DNA from: Urophycis tenuis
Lineage: Eukaryota; Chordata; Actinopteri; Gadiformes; Phycidae
Length of the DNA: 64,000 nucleotides
Assembly: GCA_036785325.1 (NCBI GenBank)
Contig: JAXIVH010000014.1
Span: 5,709,101 to 5,773,100, forward strand
Reading direction: 5' to 3'
The notes under the pieces were generated by a model. It made no database searches. It was given only the letters and a program-made list of their open reading frames with translations, and was not told where the DNA came from. Shown here piece by piece: positions 1 to 12,300 of this stretch. The position numbers were made by a program, and so were the translations under genes. Within the stretch, counting starts at the first letter, position 1; each line of letters opens with the position of its first letter.

Positions 1-3000
1 CTGGACCTGGGTCTGCAGGGTGTCATCGGGCATGCTGTGCTGGGTGACCTCCATCAGCTGCAGCACCCTCTGCTCCACGCGCTCCTTGGAGACGATGGCC
101 TCCGTCAGGCTGCTGTGGAGGTTCTGGATCTCGTTGCTCTTGCTGTTGGTCTCCGTCTCCAAGGCCAGCAGCTGGCTCTGCAGCTCTGGAAGCCCGGAGA
201 GACACAGACAAAGAGAGGAGAGAGAGAGAGATTGTGCTCACTTTGTCATCGCATTGGCTCTTGTGGAAGACACATGTAAAACTAAGTGGAAAGGATGGAC
301 AGCCCAGGGGAGCACGGTTTGACTCACCTTGTTTGGCCGCCTTGAGCTTCTCCCGCTCTGCGTTGACTTGGTGGAGGTAATTCTCGAGCTCTTCCCAGCG
401 TCTCTTTGACTCCTGCAGCTGCGCCTGTTCAACGACAACGGGCCACAGAAGCACACGTCACCCACCGCCCTTTCAGATGCAGCGTGTGTGACTTTCTGAC
501 TCAACCGACAGATACGTAGATCTGACGATATAACGTCCTCGCAAGTGACTCATTCCCTGCGTCTTCTAACGAAAATATTCTGGACAAAATGAACCAGGGT
601 ACAGCCCACTCTCAAGTGAGGTCTGGTCACCCATGTTTACAAGACGATTCCAGCGACTATTGCATAACCTCTCGTACAATTCTCGGTCTTGGATGACATT
701 TTTTAAAATGCCGAAAAAACGCACAACTCAGGTGTCTGGCAGGAAGCTGGCCGTGTTGTTCACAAGCGGAGTGAAGTTCTGAACCCCCACCCAAACCCAA
801 ACCCACCCCACCCAGCTTCCTGGAGCAACACAATCCTCCACTTCCAGGGTCCATTCAACTTGTCCCTTCCCATGAGCCTGTTATGACTTCCTGCAGGGCG
901 TGTACATATATAGATATATACGCATTCTGATCACAAGGAGAAGGTCTTTTGAAAGCAGGCCACCTCAGCCCTGCGTAGCCCACCCGACACCCCCGGCCCA
1001 CCCATCCCCTCTTGAGCAGGGCAGAACCATGCTTTGAAGAATGCTTTGGGGCTGCCATTTTGTCTGCGTGCCTGCATATGTGTGTGTGTGTGTGTGTGTG
1101 TGCGTGTGTGCGTGTGTGTGTGCATGGCTGCGTGTGTGCGTGTGTGTGCGTGCGTGCGCGTGTGGCTGAGCGTACCTCCAGCTGGGACGCGTTCTGCTTG
1201 TAGCCGACCTCCAGCGACTTCCTCTGGTGCTCCTCCTGTTGGAGCTTGCCGTTGGTCTCCGCCAGCTCTTTCATCAGCCCCGAGTACTCTGAGCGCAGTT
1301 TGTTCAGCTCGGCGGAGTTCCTGCGGTGCCGCGGCACAGAGGGAAGGCGAGGGACACACGCTGCGTTACATGGTGCGGTACAGAGAGGCCTTTGTTGGCG
1401 CTGCAGAGGTAGACTAATGACTCAGGGGTTTTGCAGAATACTTAATAATACATGGTAACAACTTTGTGTGCGATTCCCCGTCATATTAATTCCCTTTGAT
1501 GACAAACTTTTTTTTTTTTTTTTACGTGGAAGGGATTTCAAAAATGGTTTATGTAAAAGTTTTTTTTTTTTCTCTCTCGCTTTTTACATAAATGTTCTTA
1601 AAAGGCTGCAGGGAAATGTACTGGTCCAGTGGTCCAACATCGCATTTGTTTAGACCACTGAAACAATGGACAACATTCAATATAGAGGCTGGGAGACAAC
1701 CTTGCGTGTAGTTTAAATAAAAATACATAATTTGGCCTTCGAATGGCCTCAACGAGTAAAAAAAGAGTCAGGGGGTCATGTAGCAAAATCCCGCACGAAA
1801 AAGATGCACGCGATTTAGAGTAAATCAGGACAGGGTGCAAAACAGAGAACTCGTATCGAGAACCCACAAATCACTTCCATGGCCACTTTCTCAAATGAAA
1901 CGGTGATTCAGTGGTTTGGCATGCGGACACTGAAGCATCAGCAAACCCAACATCTTTCCACTACAAAGCAGCAGCTTTCATCGCATCCATCCCAAATTTG
2001 TAACAGGTGCAACCACTGCCACATGACTGCTCGCCTCAACTCATTGGTCATTGTTAAATGCTTGAAAGTGATGAGGGGGGGGGGGGGCAGAGTCTTAATA
2101 AAATAAAATACACGGGACTCCAAAAAGCTGTGGTTGATTGGCTCTGGGGAGGCAGGTTACGTGGCCAGACTGCAGTGAACGCAGTGTGCCAGGGTACTGA
2201 GGTACTGACTTGCTCTCCATCTGGTTGGCAGCAGAGCTCACGGCGTCCCTCAGGATGCTGTTCTCCTGCTTCAGCCGACTGATCTGGCCCTCCAGCTGCT
2301 CCCTCATCTGCACCAACACACACGCACACACACAGTGAGACCTTGCTGTGTGCATTTTTCCCTTCTCAAAAATACTGCCCACAAATTAGTTTAATAAGTG
2401 TGTAGATTTTTTAGACTTTTAATGAAAGTGCCTTTTAACAGGAGCGCATTAACACGGAAAATTAACAATTGTGTTGCAACTCCGTTTTACAGAGACATTT
2501 AGGTCTTTGGAAATTGTAGCTCCGGAGAGTTGACAAATTATTCACAACACCATTCATGCTGCTGACTTGAGAAAACATTCAGTGTCGTTTCCTTGTTCTC
2601 CAATGATTAATACGAAATAGGGAATCGGCGACTCACGTTAATCTGGATGGCCTGAAGCTCCTGGTAGCCGCTCTGGGTTTTAGCCTGCATACCTCCCAGC
2701 TCCTTCTGCATGACCGCATGCTGCTCCCTCAGCATGGACTCCGCCCGGCCCGTCTTCTGCCTCTCCACCTGCAGCTCCTGCAGCACCGTCGGGGAACAAG
2801 CGGACACATGAGAGAGCCGGACACGGCGGACGGATTATGCATAACAGACAGGCTTTTAGATGGAAATGATTGGCATGATTGGCAACATCACAGCTGGTTC
2901 GTTGGCTGAACAAAGAGACCTGGCTGAGCTGCTTCACTTTGTCCTTGGCGATGGAGGCCTCCTCCCTCAGAGTGATGAGGAGTCTCTCCCTCTCCTGGGC

Positions 3001-5077
3001 TTCGGGGTCAGCCTTGGCAGCCGACTGGAGGAGATGAAACATCGATGAACGGAGGAGGAGGAGGAGCGCCACGCACTCGTCCGGGAACGCCGCGGGAGCG
3101 CCGACACTTCGTAAACTAAACTAAAGACCCTTTGCCACTCACCTTGTGCCAGGCATCGAACGCACGGGGGCTCTTGTCGCAGAGGAGGGCCATCATGCTC
3201 ACGACCTCGGCCTCTGACAGGGCCATGCCGGACAGGCCGCCAAGCAGCTCCTTCAGCTTCATCTCAGAGTTCTCTGTTTTTTAAGAAAAAAAACGGGGGG
3301 GTCAAAAAAGCAGGGTTTTTCACGACGATCGCCCCCCCGGAGAGCAGAGACCGGAGGAGAGAACGTGAACGTCGCATGTGACGTGATGACGTGGCGCCGG
3401 TACCCTTGTCGGTCTCGTTCTTCTGCTTCTTGCCACTCCCCTTGGAGGGAGCGCTGTTCTCGTTGGGAGCAGCCTGGTGGTTCGCTGGCGCGGCAGACTC
3501 AACCAGCACGTGGGCCTCGTCCACTGAGGGGGGGGGGGGGGGGGGGAAGAGAAGAGCTTTCTTCATTTTTATTCATTATGTGCAGCAGCCGACGGGGACA
3601 GGCCATCCAGCTGGATCGTTTGTCAGGAGTCACTTGACATTTCCCGAGGCAAATTCTTTCAACGGGAATTTGTTTGCATGTCAATGGTAAGCATGCAACG
3701 GAGTTTATCGGCGCTTACCAGACTCAGTCTTCTGCTTCTTGGCAGAGTTCTTCTTCTTGCCGCCGGTCGTGGCGGGGGGCGCGGTTTCCTGGGCCCTGGT
3801 CTCAGACATCAGGGGGACCTCTTTCCTGAGTGGAACCGGAGCTGCGGCCTGCTCCACTTTAATCTCCTGCTGCTGGTCCTCCACTGGGCAGGAACATGCA
3901 CCAGGGAGAGAACTGCATTAATGGTTGCACAGATGAACATTACAAAATAGTCGGGGCACTGGAAGGTGGAAGGTCAGGCTCGGGTGTTCCCCAACTCCTG
4001 GCCAAAAGGCATCCTTGAGTAAGAATCCAAACCTACCTGGTCATTAAATTTACATGCATTCAAATAAAATCACTGCAAGTCGCTTTGGGTAGAAGGATCC
4101 CAAAATAGTAAATGCTACACCATAACCATATGTCACAATATTTGGGAACTTTGAGGGAGAATCATGGAGGGCTTTTCCTTCAAATACACTTTATAATGGA
4201 GGCACGCATGCATGAAGTAGTTGGCAAATACACAAGCGATCCCATAAAGCACTTCAGGACTCAAGCTTAAGACCAATTTATTCGTCCTCAACGCAGCATT
4301 GTTGGGAACTACAAAGCCCACCTGCTTCCACTTTCTGCTTCTTCTTGTCCTTCTTCTTCCCCGAGGTCGGAGGAGGTGTCTGGACCGGGGCCGGAGCCAC
4401 GACTGGGGCCTGGGACTGGACCTGGACATCGGGCTGGAGAGAGGCCGAGCTGGGCTGTTTGCTCGCGGACAAAGGCGTCTCCGACTTGCGGCTAGCGGGC
4501 CTGGCGCCGTTCATCGCCGGCTCCTCGGGTGGAGAGGGAGTGGGAGGAGCTGCTGCTACTGATGCGGACGCTGCTGCTGATGCCGCCGCTGATGCCGCTG
4601 CTGCTGTTGCGGCTGCCGCAGCCGCTTTGGCCGCCTTTTTCTCCTTCTTCTTCCGCTCCCTCAAACCAGCGGGGGCATCCGCCGGCGCGGCCACAGACAC
4701 GGGAGCGGCGGTGGGCAGGATCACTTGCACGGGCTCGTCCTCTGGCTCAGGAGAGGAGCCGCTGGCTCCCGCGTCGGACAGGTCAAAGTCCCGCTGGTCC
4801 TCCTCAGAATCCCCTCCTCTGGCGCCGTCGCCGCCACCGCCGCCACTCCCCGCTCCGCCTCCAGCGTTCTCCTTCTTTTTGCTCTTCTTCTTGTCGCCCT
4901 TTTTGCGGACGTCAGGCTTGAACAGTGGCAGCTTGAGGTCTCGCTTCTGCTTGGCGAGCACTTCATCGTAGGAGGTCTCCTTCATGAAGAGCCAGAAGAA
5001 GAGGAACATCAGGGCGATGACCAGGGACGGGGCCAGGATGAGAAGGTACTGGGAGTCGGAGATGTCCACCGCCATTC
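1..5077 (-). CDS. ktn1: Kinectin (5' coding part; gene runs off the left edge)
   Basis: Kinectin is an ER membrane protein with a long cytoplasmic coiled coil, described as an anchor for kinesin and elongation-factor complexes. The start ATG is at 5075-5073, right after a splice acceptor. Residues about 10-31 form a membrane segment, followed by the family hallmark FMKETSYDEVLAKQKR and a Lys-rich, then Ala/Pro-rich, linker. Coding exons in order: 5077-4322, 3883-3719, 3523-3404, 3273-3143, 3024-2920, 2777-2637, 2307-2210, 1320-1176, 424-328 and 185 to the edge. All join in frame with GT-AG borders. From about 3.0 kb down, every exon encodes charged heptad-rich coiled coil, including QENSILRDAVSSAANQMES, SAELNKLRSEY and KLQQEE. 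RRBP1 (p180) is the close paralogue, but the N-terminus and the vertebrate neighbourhood (arf6, vcpkmt) favour KTN1. The 3' half of the gene lies outside the window. Confidence 0.9.
1079..1163. repeat. (GT)n microsatellite beside a ktn1 splice donor
   Basis: An imperfect GT/GCGT repeat. On the minus strand it is a CA-rich run that begins about a dozen bases inside the intron after the donor of the exon ending at 1176. Confidence 0.9.
4070..4118 (+). mobile_element. SINE 3' tail remnant (possible)
   Basis: GCAAGTCGCTTTGGGTAGAA followed by TAGTAAATGC resembles the common fish SINE tail (AGTCGCTTTGGATAAAAGCGTC-type). It lies in a ktn1 intron and no tRNA head is seen. Confidence 0.35.
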
Positions 5078-8000
5078 TGCACACAGCAAGAACAAGGATT
5101 GGTTACCCGACCGGCGTAAAAATGCTAAACTGAATTGAAGCCAATTTAGATCTTGGATATTCTAATATAGGGCTAGTATTCGGTGATTCATAAATTTGTG
5201 TTTCCCAGCTAATGTCTCAGGTCAGCAGCTACAATGGTATCTGGAAATTGTTTGTCAAACATTACCGGCATGCAATGTTGTGACCCATGAACCTGTCATT
5301 TGTCTGAAAGTGCTGCCAGAAGTTGGCTCCTGCCCGAATAGACAACATAGCAGTGATATCTAAGGAAATAAATCATTCCCAACAAATAAAGAAATGATTA
5401 GATGCTTGGCACTGGCAACTTTGGCAGCGAAACAAGCAGTTATGTGACTCGCAAGATGGCTGAGCAACATTAAAAGCCGATGGAGGCCATCGGGTCTGCT
5501 ATGGGTTACATTTCTTTTCAAAAGGAAAGTGGAAGTTGGAAATGATCCCTGCCATGATTGATCTCTCTAAAGAAAGGACAATTACAGTGGCCAAAAGCGG
5601 CAAGGGTACAAATGTACCCTTGCTGCTTTTGCCATTGGAGATAAATTTGCATCTCAGCTGGAGGTTATAGCCTGCAGCATGAATATCACTTCCTTAAATG
5701 TAGCCCATAAAACAGATTCACACGCGTGAGAGCAGGTGAGCATTAAGACTTGGGTTGGGGAGATTAGGCCATGCCGTACATTCTTCTGATCGCCCTCTCT
5801 TCTTACTGTACTCTGATCCTATTAGACAAAGCATGCTACTACGGGCACATTGTAACGCCCTTATGAAAACATAGGCAGGGCACAGTGTCTTTCCGACAAT
5901 TAAAATTGATGGATAAATAAATTAATAAGCAAGTAAATCCATGACGGCAAAGGCAGCAGTACTCAGTACAAGCCCGATACGGCAAGATGGCTGGCAGGCC
6001 TCGGGAAATCCCATTCTGCCCCACTGGATCACTCCCTCCAGCGCCCTCTCTCAAACATGATATTCTAAAGTTAAAGGGGGAGGCATTGCGAAGGGGCAAA
6101 AATACACACGTGCCTAAATGTCAAACACCAGGGTCTTCTGCAGCTGCAGTTTGGCCCCTGCCTGCTCAGAACCCAAGGAGATGAGGCTGCAATCATATGC
6201 ATAAGCCCAGACAGATGGTAGTCCTTGTTGAACCACACAGACAAATACACATAATGCTATACAGATCGATCCGTTGTGGTGCAAAAGTCTTTGGAGAGTC
6301 TAGAGACTGTGATCATTTAAATCTATTTATCTTGCGAATACCATTCAATCAGAAGACGTGATGTTCAGCCTTGGGTCTGCTTGAGTCAAGTAGTAATACT
6401 TGCGCAAAGTCACCAATGGCTATCTATTTAGAACATCTAAGATTCTAACCAAATGTTGACTATTTGAATCCAGTCACTAGATCCCAATCCAATAGAGCCC
6501 GTTTGAGGTTCACAGCAGATTCACAGCATGATATGTAATCTTGGACCAAAATCTCTAAGGAATGTTTCCAGTACCTACACCACATCAAATTCTGGCTTTG
6601 CTGGCAATAACCTGTCAAACAAGTGTAGACTGGGGTTTACCTGTAGTCATCCTGCTCCCGAATCACTTTTGCTAAGTGTAACATAGCATTAGGGTTAGCT
6701 TTGTCAATAGTTCCCCTATACAGAGCCTCTTAGGTAATTTGGATTAAGCAGCTTAACCAGTATAATACACTGAAGTCTAACTTTCCACTGCCACGTTTCT
6801 TTCGGCCCGGCAGGCTAAGAGTCGGCCTGTTTGATCAAGCCTTATAGAACCTGGGGCTTGCATTGGTTATTGGCCTTTACATTAATTTATGCCTTTAACA
6901 ATATTGAGATCCCATGTATCACCTGTCTTCATTCCTCATCCTAAACACCAAGCGTCTCCAAGCAGACAAACACAAGAAAGAACCTGTTCATTATGCAACA
7001 TTTTTGATGCGCTCTGTCAAAGCACATGAGCTTGCTCTTTACAGGGACATTTTTGTAACAGGCACACACTGTGTATTGTAGGTAGGAATTCCTGTTTGCT
7101 CAGACAGAGAGACAGACATTTGGCAATCACAACATTATTCAAGGGGCCCATGAGGCCTGGGAGGAAAAACAATGTTTTTCTATTTTAGGTTGCTGCACAG
7201 GGGTTACAGAGCATTCGTTGACCTGGGTCCCATCCTTCGGCTTTACATCTCTGACGTCACTTGGCGAGTCATCTACACTTGAAAGAGAGAATGTATTTCC
7301 AGGAAAACAATACAATTCTCATTGTATGTCGTAAGCTTGTAAGATAAGCAAAATTTAGACCACTAAATGACCAATTCTCCATGTTAAAACTGCCAGCTAA
7401 TGTTTACGGCCTACTCACTCACCCTCAATGAGATCTCCCAGAGAGGAAGGTGCAAACATTTCCTTTTGCTTTCATAGCCAGCATGGAAATCAGCCCTAGG
7501 GACAATGCCCTCTCAGGCCATTGGCTCTGTGGAATCTAGCCACTTGACTGTCCAGCCAGCCTACTTTGGCAGGAATGAGACATCAATACATCTTTAGAGA
7601 ACCATCAGTTATCATAAACAGGAGATGGAACATTCCTCACACCTGTCCATTAGAGATGATCGCAATCCACGTATGAGATAGACAAAATCACACAAGCAAA
7701 AACAATGAAGATAATCCTTTAAGTGATTATAGCCAGTGTGCAACAGGTATAATTAGCTAATTTTGGTAAGGCACCATAACAATACCTTTACACCAGGATT
7801 AGAAACATTGTCAAAGAAGCTAGCAAAACCCTGAGAGAACAGTTAACACAATAGAATTATCAGTATGATATCGGGCAAAGAGCGATATAAAATTTCCCAT
7901 TGACAAGAACTAGATTGGATTGCGTGGTGTGGTAAAATATTTATGAATAACATTTTAAGACAATAGTTTTGAGCCAAGCAACTTCAGTTACTTTAAAACG

Positions 8001-8971
8001 TGTAGTCCTATATATACACATATAAAAAAACAAGTTTTAAAAAACACATTTATACACCACCAAAATGTTATGTCTGGTTTCGTTTTATGGCTAATGTTTC
8101 TAAAATGTCGACAGCATTATGATTTTGCTCCGGTTCATGAGGGTAACTGTACCGATCAGCCACTGTGAAACAAGGCCATGTCAGAGGCTGAGGCAGAGTA
8201 CCAAATGTTCCACTCTGACATGCCGTGTCTTTCTGACAGACTCGACGCGTCAGCTCAAACAAGACAGCCAGCTCATGTGGTAGTTGCTCTAACAAAACCC
8301 CTTTGTAGAACCAACAAGACCGACTACACCAACTACATTTAATACAGCTAACACATGCTAGCTGCCAAGTCACACATGCAACAGCTAGGGAGCAAATGAA
8401 CCTTGAGCCAAGGAGGGGCACACATGCCGACAAGACTGAAACTCAGCACTCCCTGACCGGCACAATTTACGCTCAAGGCTCAGTTGGGTTGAACCCAACT
8501 AAGAGACCCGGTTCGGATGTAATCAGACAAGTCTAAACGACCAAACCAAACAGAAAGAACCAAACCACAACGTAGAAATCGCCACAACAAATCCTGTAAC
8601 ATTACAGCACTATCACTAGTGCTATGAATGAGCTAATGTTAGCAAAGGAATGGATGTAAGTTGCCGGTAAACGCAAACCCGACGGCAAAGGTGCTACGCA
8701 GTTGATATTAAGTGACACATACAATTAGTAGTTAGTAACACAATGATAAACTGGAGTTTATTGTAATTTAAATAAACAAAACGACTGTCTGTCCACAAGA
8801 CAAGCCCCAGAGGGCCTTGCCTAGCTAGTGACCCACTCGTGCGTCCCAATGTTCCGTTAATATCTTTAGGGCTATTCTTGGGCCTGGACGAATAGCCTCA
8901 CCGCGTTCGAATCTAGCAGTAGCTAACACAAAAACACAGGGAACCGGCGTCCACTGTCGCTAATAGCATAC
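5078..8971 (-). other. Intron 1 of ktn1 (no gene seen)
   Basis: About 3.9 kb of non-coding DNA lies between the likely 5'UTR exon and the first coding exon of ktn1. It is mixed-composition single-copy DNA. I found no supported coding exon. The longest open frame (8068-8433, minus) resembles no family I know and lacks clear splice context. A near-perfect short palindrome sits at 5593-5630. Confidence 0.6.
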
Positions 8972-9135
8972 CTGAGAGTATATGCGCAGTCCCTTGACCA
9001 ACGTAGTTAAATGCTGAAATGGCGTTGTTCCGCGTTGACTACAGCGGACCCTCTACTTCCCAGGGCAGTGCCTACCTAAACCTCCCTGCGCTGTCGTTCT
9101 ACTCAGAGCCGTTTCCCTTTCGCGGGGGCGGGTCA
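8972..9135 (-). promoter_or_regulatory. ktn1: Probable ktn1 first untranslated exon and promoter
   Basis: On the minus strand, a good splice donor (CTCAG followed by GTATGC, exon end at 8972) follows a GC-richer stretch and precedes the acceptor at 5078. This makes 8972 to about 9080 a likely 5'UTR exon. A GC-box-like GGGGGCGGG lies just upstream at about 9124-9132, and I see no TATA box. The region lies only about 300 bp past the msh4 stop codon. The exon and its start are inferred; no transcript evidence is available. Confidence 0.45.
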
Positions 9136-9389
9136 GACGCAGGCTGAGGAGCGCATGTTTTGTTACTCGGGACCGACCGAAGAGAATGGATTTTTTGGTC
9201 AAGGCAATTATTTGGGAACCTCGCCCTGACATCCAACATTCCATTGCCCCAGAAGTAGGTGGAGTTTCCAAACGGAATAATTTAATGGCATAACTTGGCT
9301 AACAAATATATTCATAACAACATTCAAATCATTTTTAAATGCCTCCATCCCTCTTTTGAGTTATTACCCAACACAACAATCTAAGCCAC

Positions 9390-12300
9390 TTATTCTTCCT
9401 CGACATCCCCTTCCTGCAGTGTTGCCTGTATTAATGCCTCATAATTCTTCCTCAAGCCTTTCAGATAGATTCGCAGGCTGTCTGGATCCAGTCTGGAGTT
9501 CCTAGCAGTCTGCAAGAGGCGAGTGGCCAGGTGGTACACTGCTCTTTGCTGTTGTGTTTCTGGATCACTTTGCTGTTTGGCCTAGTCACGGGGAGGACAG
9601 GGAGTACAAAAAAGAAGACACCAACTAAATGTAATCCATAGTGAATGAGGTTAGAGATCCACCAGATATGTGATACAGTGAAAAGTATGAACACTTCACA
9701 TCATTGCGGGTCTGCACTGTGCTACCGGATGGCTCTAGTAATATTTACACTTAACTCAAGTTAAATCATTCAGATCATCACACAATGATGTACATATGTA
9801 CATATGTACATATGTACATATGTACAAATAATAGAAACACGTGCTACAATCTATTTTAATGGCATGGTCTACATCATGACACCGCCTAGAAGCCTACCAA
9901 AAGCTGCTGGCTGACCCTGGAGGAAATGGCCTTTGCATCTTGGATAATGCTTGGGGGCAGGGCAGTCATCTCTGCTGCTCTCAAACCTGTCAGGGCAAAA
10001 AAACAAAAAACAAAAGGACGGTTCTACAGCTGCACTCTTTCCCGGAAAAACAATGGCACGCCCGTGATTCAGCACCGTATTGTCTTTCTTCCGAGCGTCC
10101 TCGGCACAGCACGAAGGTGAAGTGCAGCGCCTCGCCGCCGGCATCGCCACGTGAGCGCTGCACCTCCATGTGCTGGTTCTCCACGTTGGGATAGAGAGCC
10201 TCCAGCTGACAGAGCTCCAGGAAGTGTGTGGCAAACAAAGTGAATGCCTGGGAACGGGGAGTAGTGTGACAGCAATCCCGTTGGTTATTTGGACCATTAT
10301 CATATCATCACACAAACTGATATTATTGTTGGGCCTGTAGAGAGTGTCCCATTGAACGAGGCTATGAGTGATACAGGCGTGAATCCGGGTAGAAGGTGGA
10401 TATGCAGGTTTGGAAATGGCATGCACCTTAAGGCTAAGGAGGAACTCGCACACCGAGTGGCAGATGCCAATGCCCTCCTCTGCACTGGTGCCGCGCCCCA
10501 ACTCATCAATGATGATTAAAGATCTACTGCTCACGTTGTGGATGATATAGGAGACCTTGGGGATATAATAGTTACGCTTTTAAAAAATGTTTAAAAAAAA
10601 ACAAAAAACAGTGAAAGCAACACAAATTATGAACACAATGTACCTCCTTCATTTCCACCATAAAGGTGGAAGAGTTGGTCTCAAAATCGTCATCCACCCC
10701 GATTCTAGTGAATATCTGATCGGCGATGCGGAATGACGCATATTCTGCAGGAACAAAAGACCCTGGGAAAACCAATCGTGTCAATGGTTGCAAGACAGTC
10801 CCAGAGTCAAAGTCCTCACATTACAACACATGGAAGTCTTTCAGAATTCATGGGACACGGCACGTTTCTCACCTATCTGTGCCATGATCTGACACAGCGC
10901 CACCTGTTTGAGGTAGGTGGATTTCCCACTCATGTTGGGTCCAGTGACTATGACAAAGTTGCTGCCGTCTGAGATGTAGCTGTTGTTGGACACGGGCTGC
11001 TGGCCGGCTATGCGCTCCAGAATCGGATGGCGGCCCTGTTTGATTGCCAATGTGTCTGTAAACTCTGGACGCACTGCCGGATGCACAGAACAGAATACAC
11101 ATAAAAAATGTATTTAATATGTATTACGTTTATGTATTGTTGATACTAATATATTGATACAAATATATCTTTTAATATATTTGTACCAGATCGTTTTGTA
11201 TAGTGTATAGTCTGTTTTATAATATATAGCTTCCTAGCTTTAGTAAGTACTTTAAAAACCACATGCAAAGGATGTGGTTTTTAGAATGCAATTATCAACT
11301 TTATATATAATTAATAATTCAATACAGATCAATTATACAATAGGTTATCGGCACAGTCATTCTTGTGTTTTGCTAGAAAGAAAACAATCTCAATGTCTGG
11401 TGTGTGCAGTGAGCTGAGCCAGCTACTCTGGTAGATATTTGGTTAAATACTGTGAGAGCTTATGTAACAAGCGTAATCTGAGTGCAAGCTGGCTGACATG
11501 GGAGGGGTGGTGCAGTCAGCAAGCGGCTATACAGAGATGCGTTGAGACAGCTGAGGGGTTGTTCTTGCTGCCCATGTGGTGGATAGGGCTGATGCTAACG
11601 CAGGCACTACCCACACACAACAAAATTGAGACCAGCTGCAGAGCGTCAGATTCAGCAGAGCAACATGGGGCTGCACTGCGTGGTAGGTAGCAGGCTTACT
11701 GTTGCGTTATACACAGGCAGACATCAGACCCATCCACTTATATACTAATATTTTGTAATTATGACTCTTAATAATTGAGATAGCTGGGAATAAAATGACA
11801 CACTATACAATACTTTTTTTCTTCAGACTTACCATAGTCTGACATTGTGCATGCATTCGCAAGAGACACCAACATGTCCAGCATTGAGACCGCTTCTGAG
11901 AGCTTGTAGAGACAGTGGATGTGCTCATGCACCATACTTAGCAGTTGACATATCACCCTGCAGGGATATATGGGTTATGGTTTATGGCCTTGAACAAAAT
12001 ATAACTTGACATATTGCTCCCTCTACTGGGCAACAACATAATAATAAATTTCTTCTCCTTGTTATCAAAACAGTTATATTATTTTACACCTTCACATAAA
12101 TCACGTAAAAAGCAAATAAAACAAATTTCAGCATTTTGTTTTATGCTTATAAACGTGTACATTCTCCTTCACTAAAGTAAACAATGATGTGATCATTGTT
12201 AATACGGATTAGACATAAGATTGTGAGCTTATTACACATAGGACATGTGGAAGATCTCCCTCAGGGCCTCATCACAGCGATCGTTCATCTTCATCAAATC

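Noticed and set aside
4345..4971. 208-residue open frame on the plus strand
   Set aside because: It is the antisense shadow of the low-complexity Lys/Ala/Pro exon of ktn1.
1..5077. RRBP1 (p180) instead of kinectin
   Set aside because: The paralogues share the coiled-coil part, but the N-terminal LFMKETSYDEVLAKQKR without p180 decapeptide repeats, and the linkage to arf6 and vcpkmt, fit KTN1.
8068..8433. 121-residue minus-strand open frame in ktn1 intron 1
   Set aside because: It has no recognisable domain, odd Cys/Trp-rich composition, and no matching splice sites or conserved neighbour.
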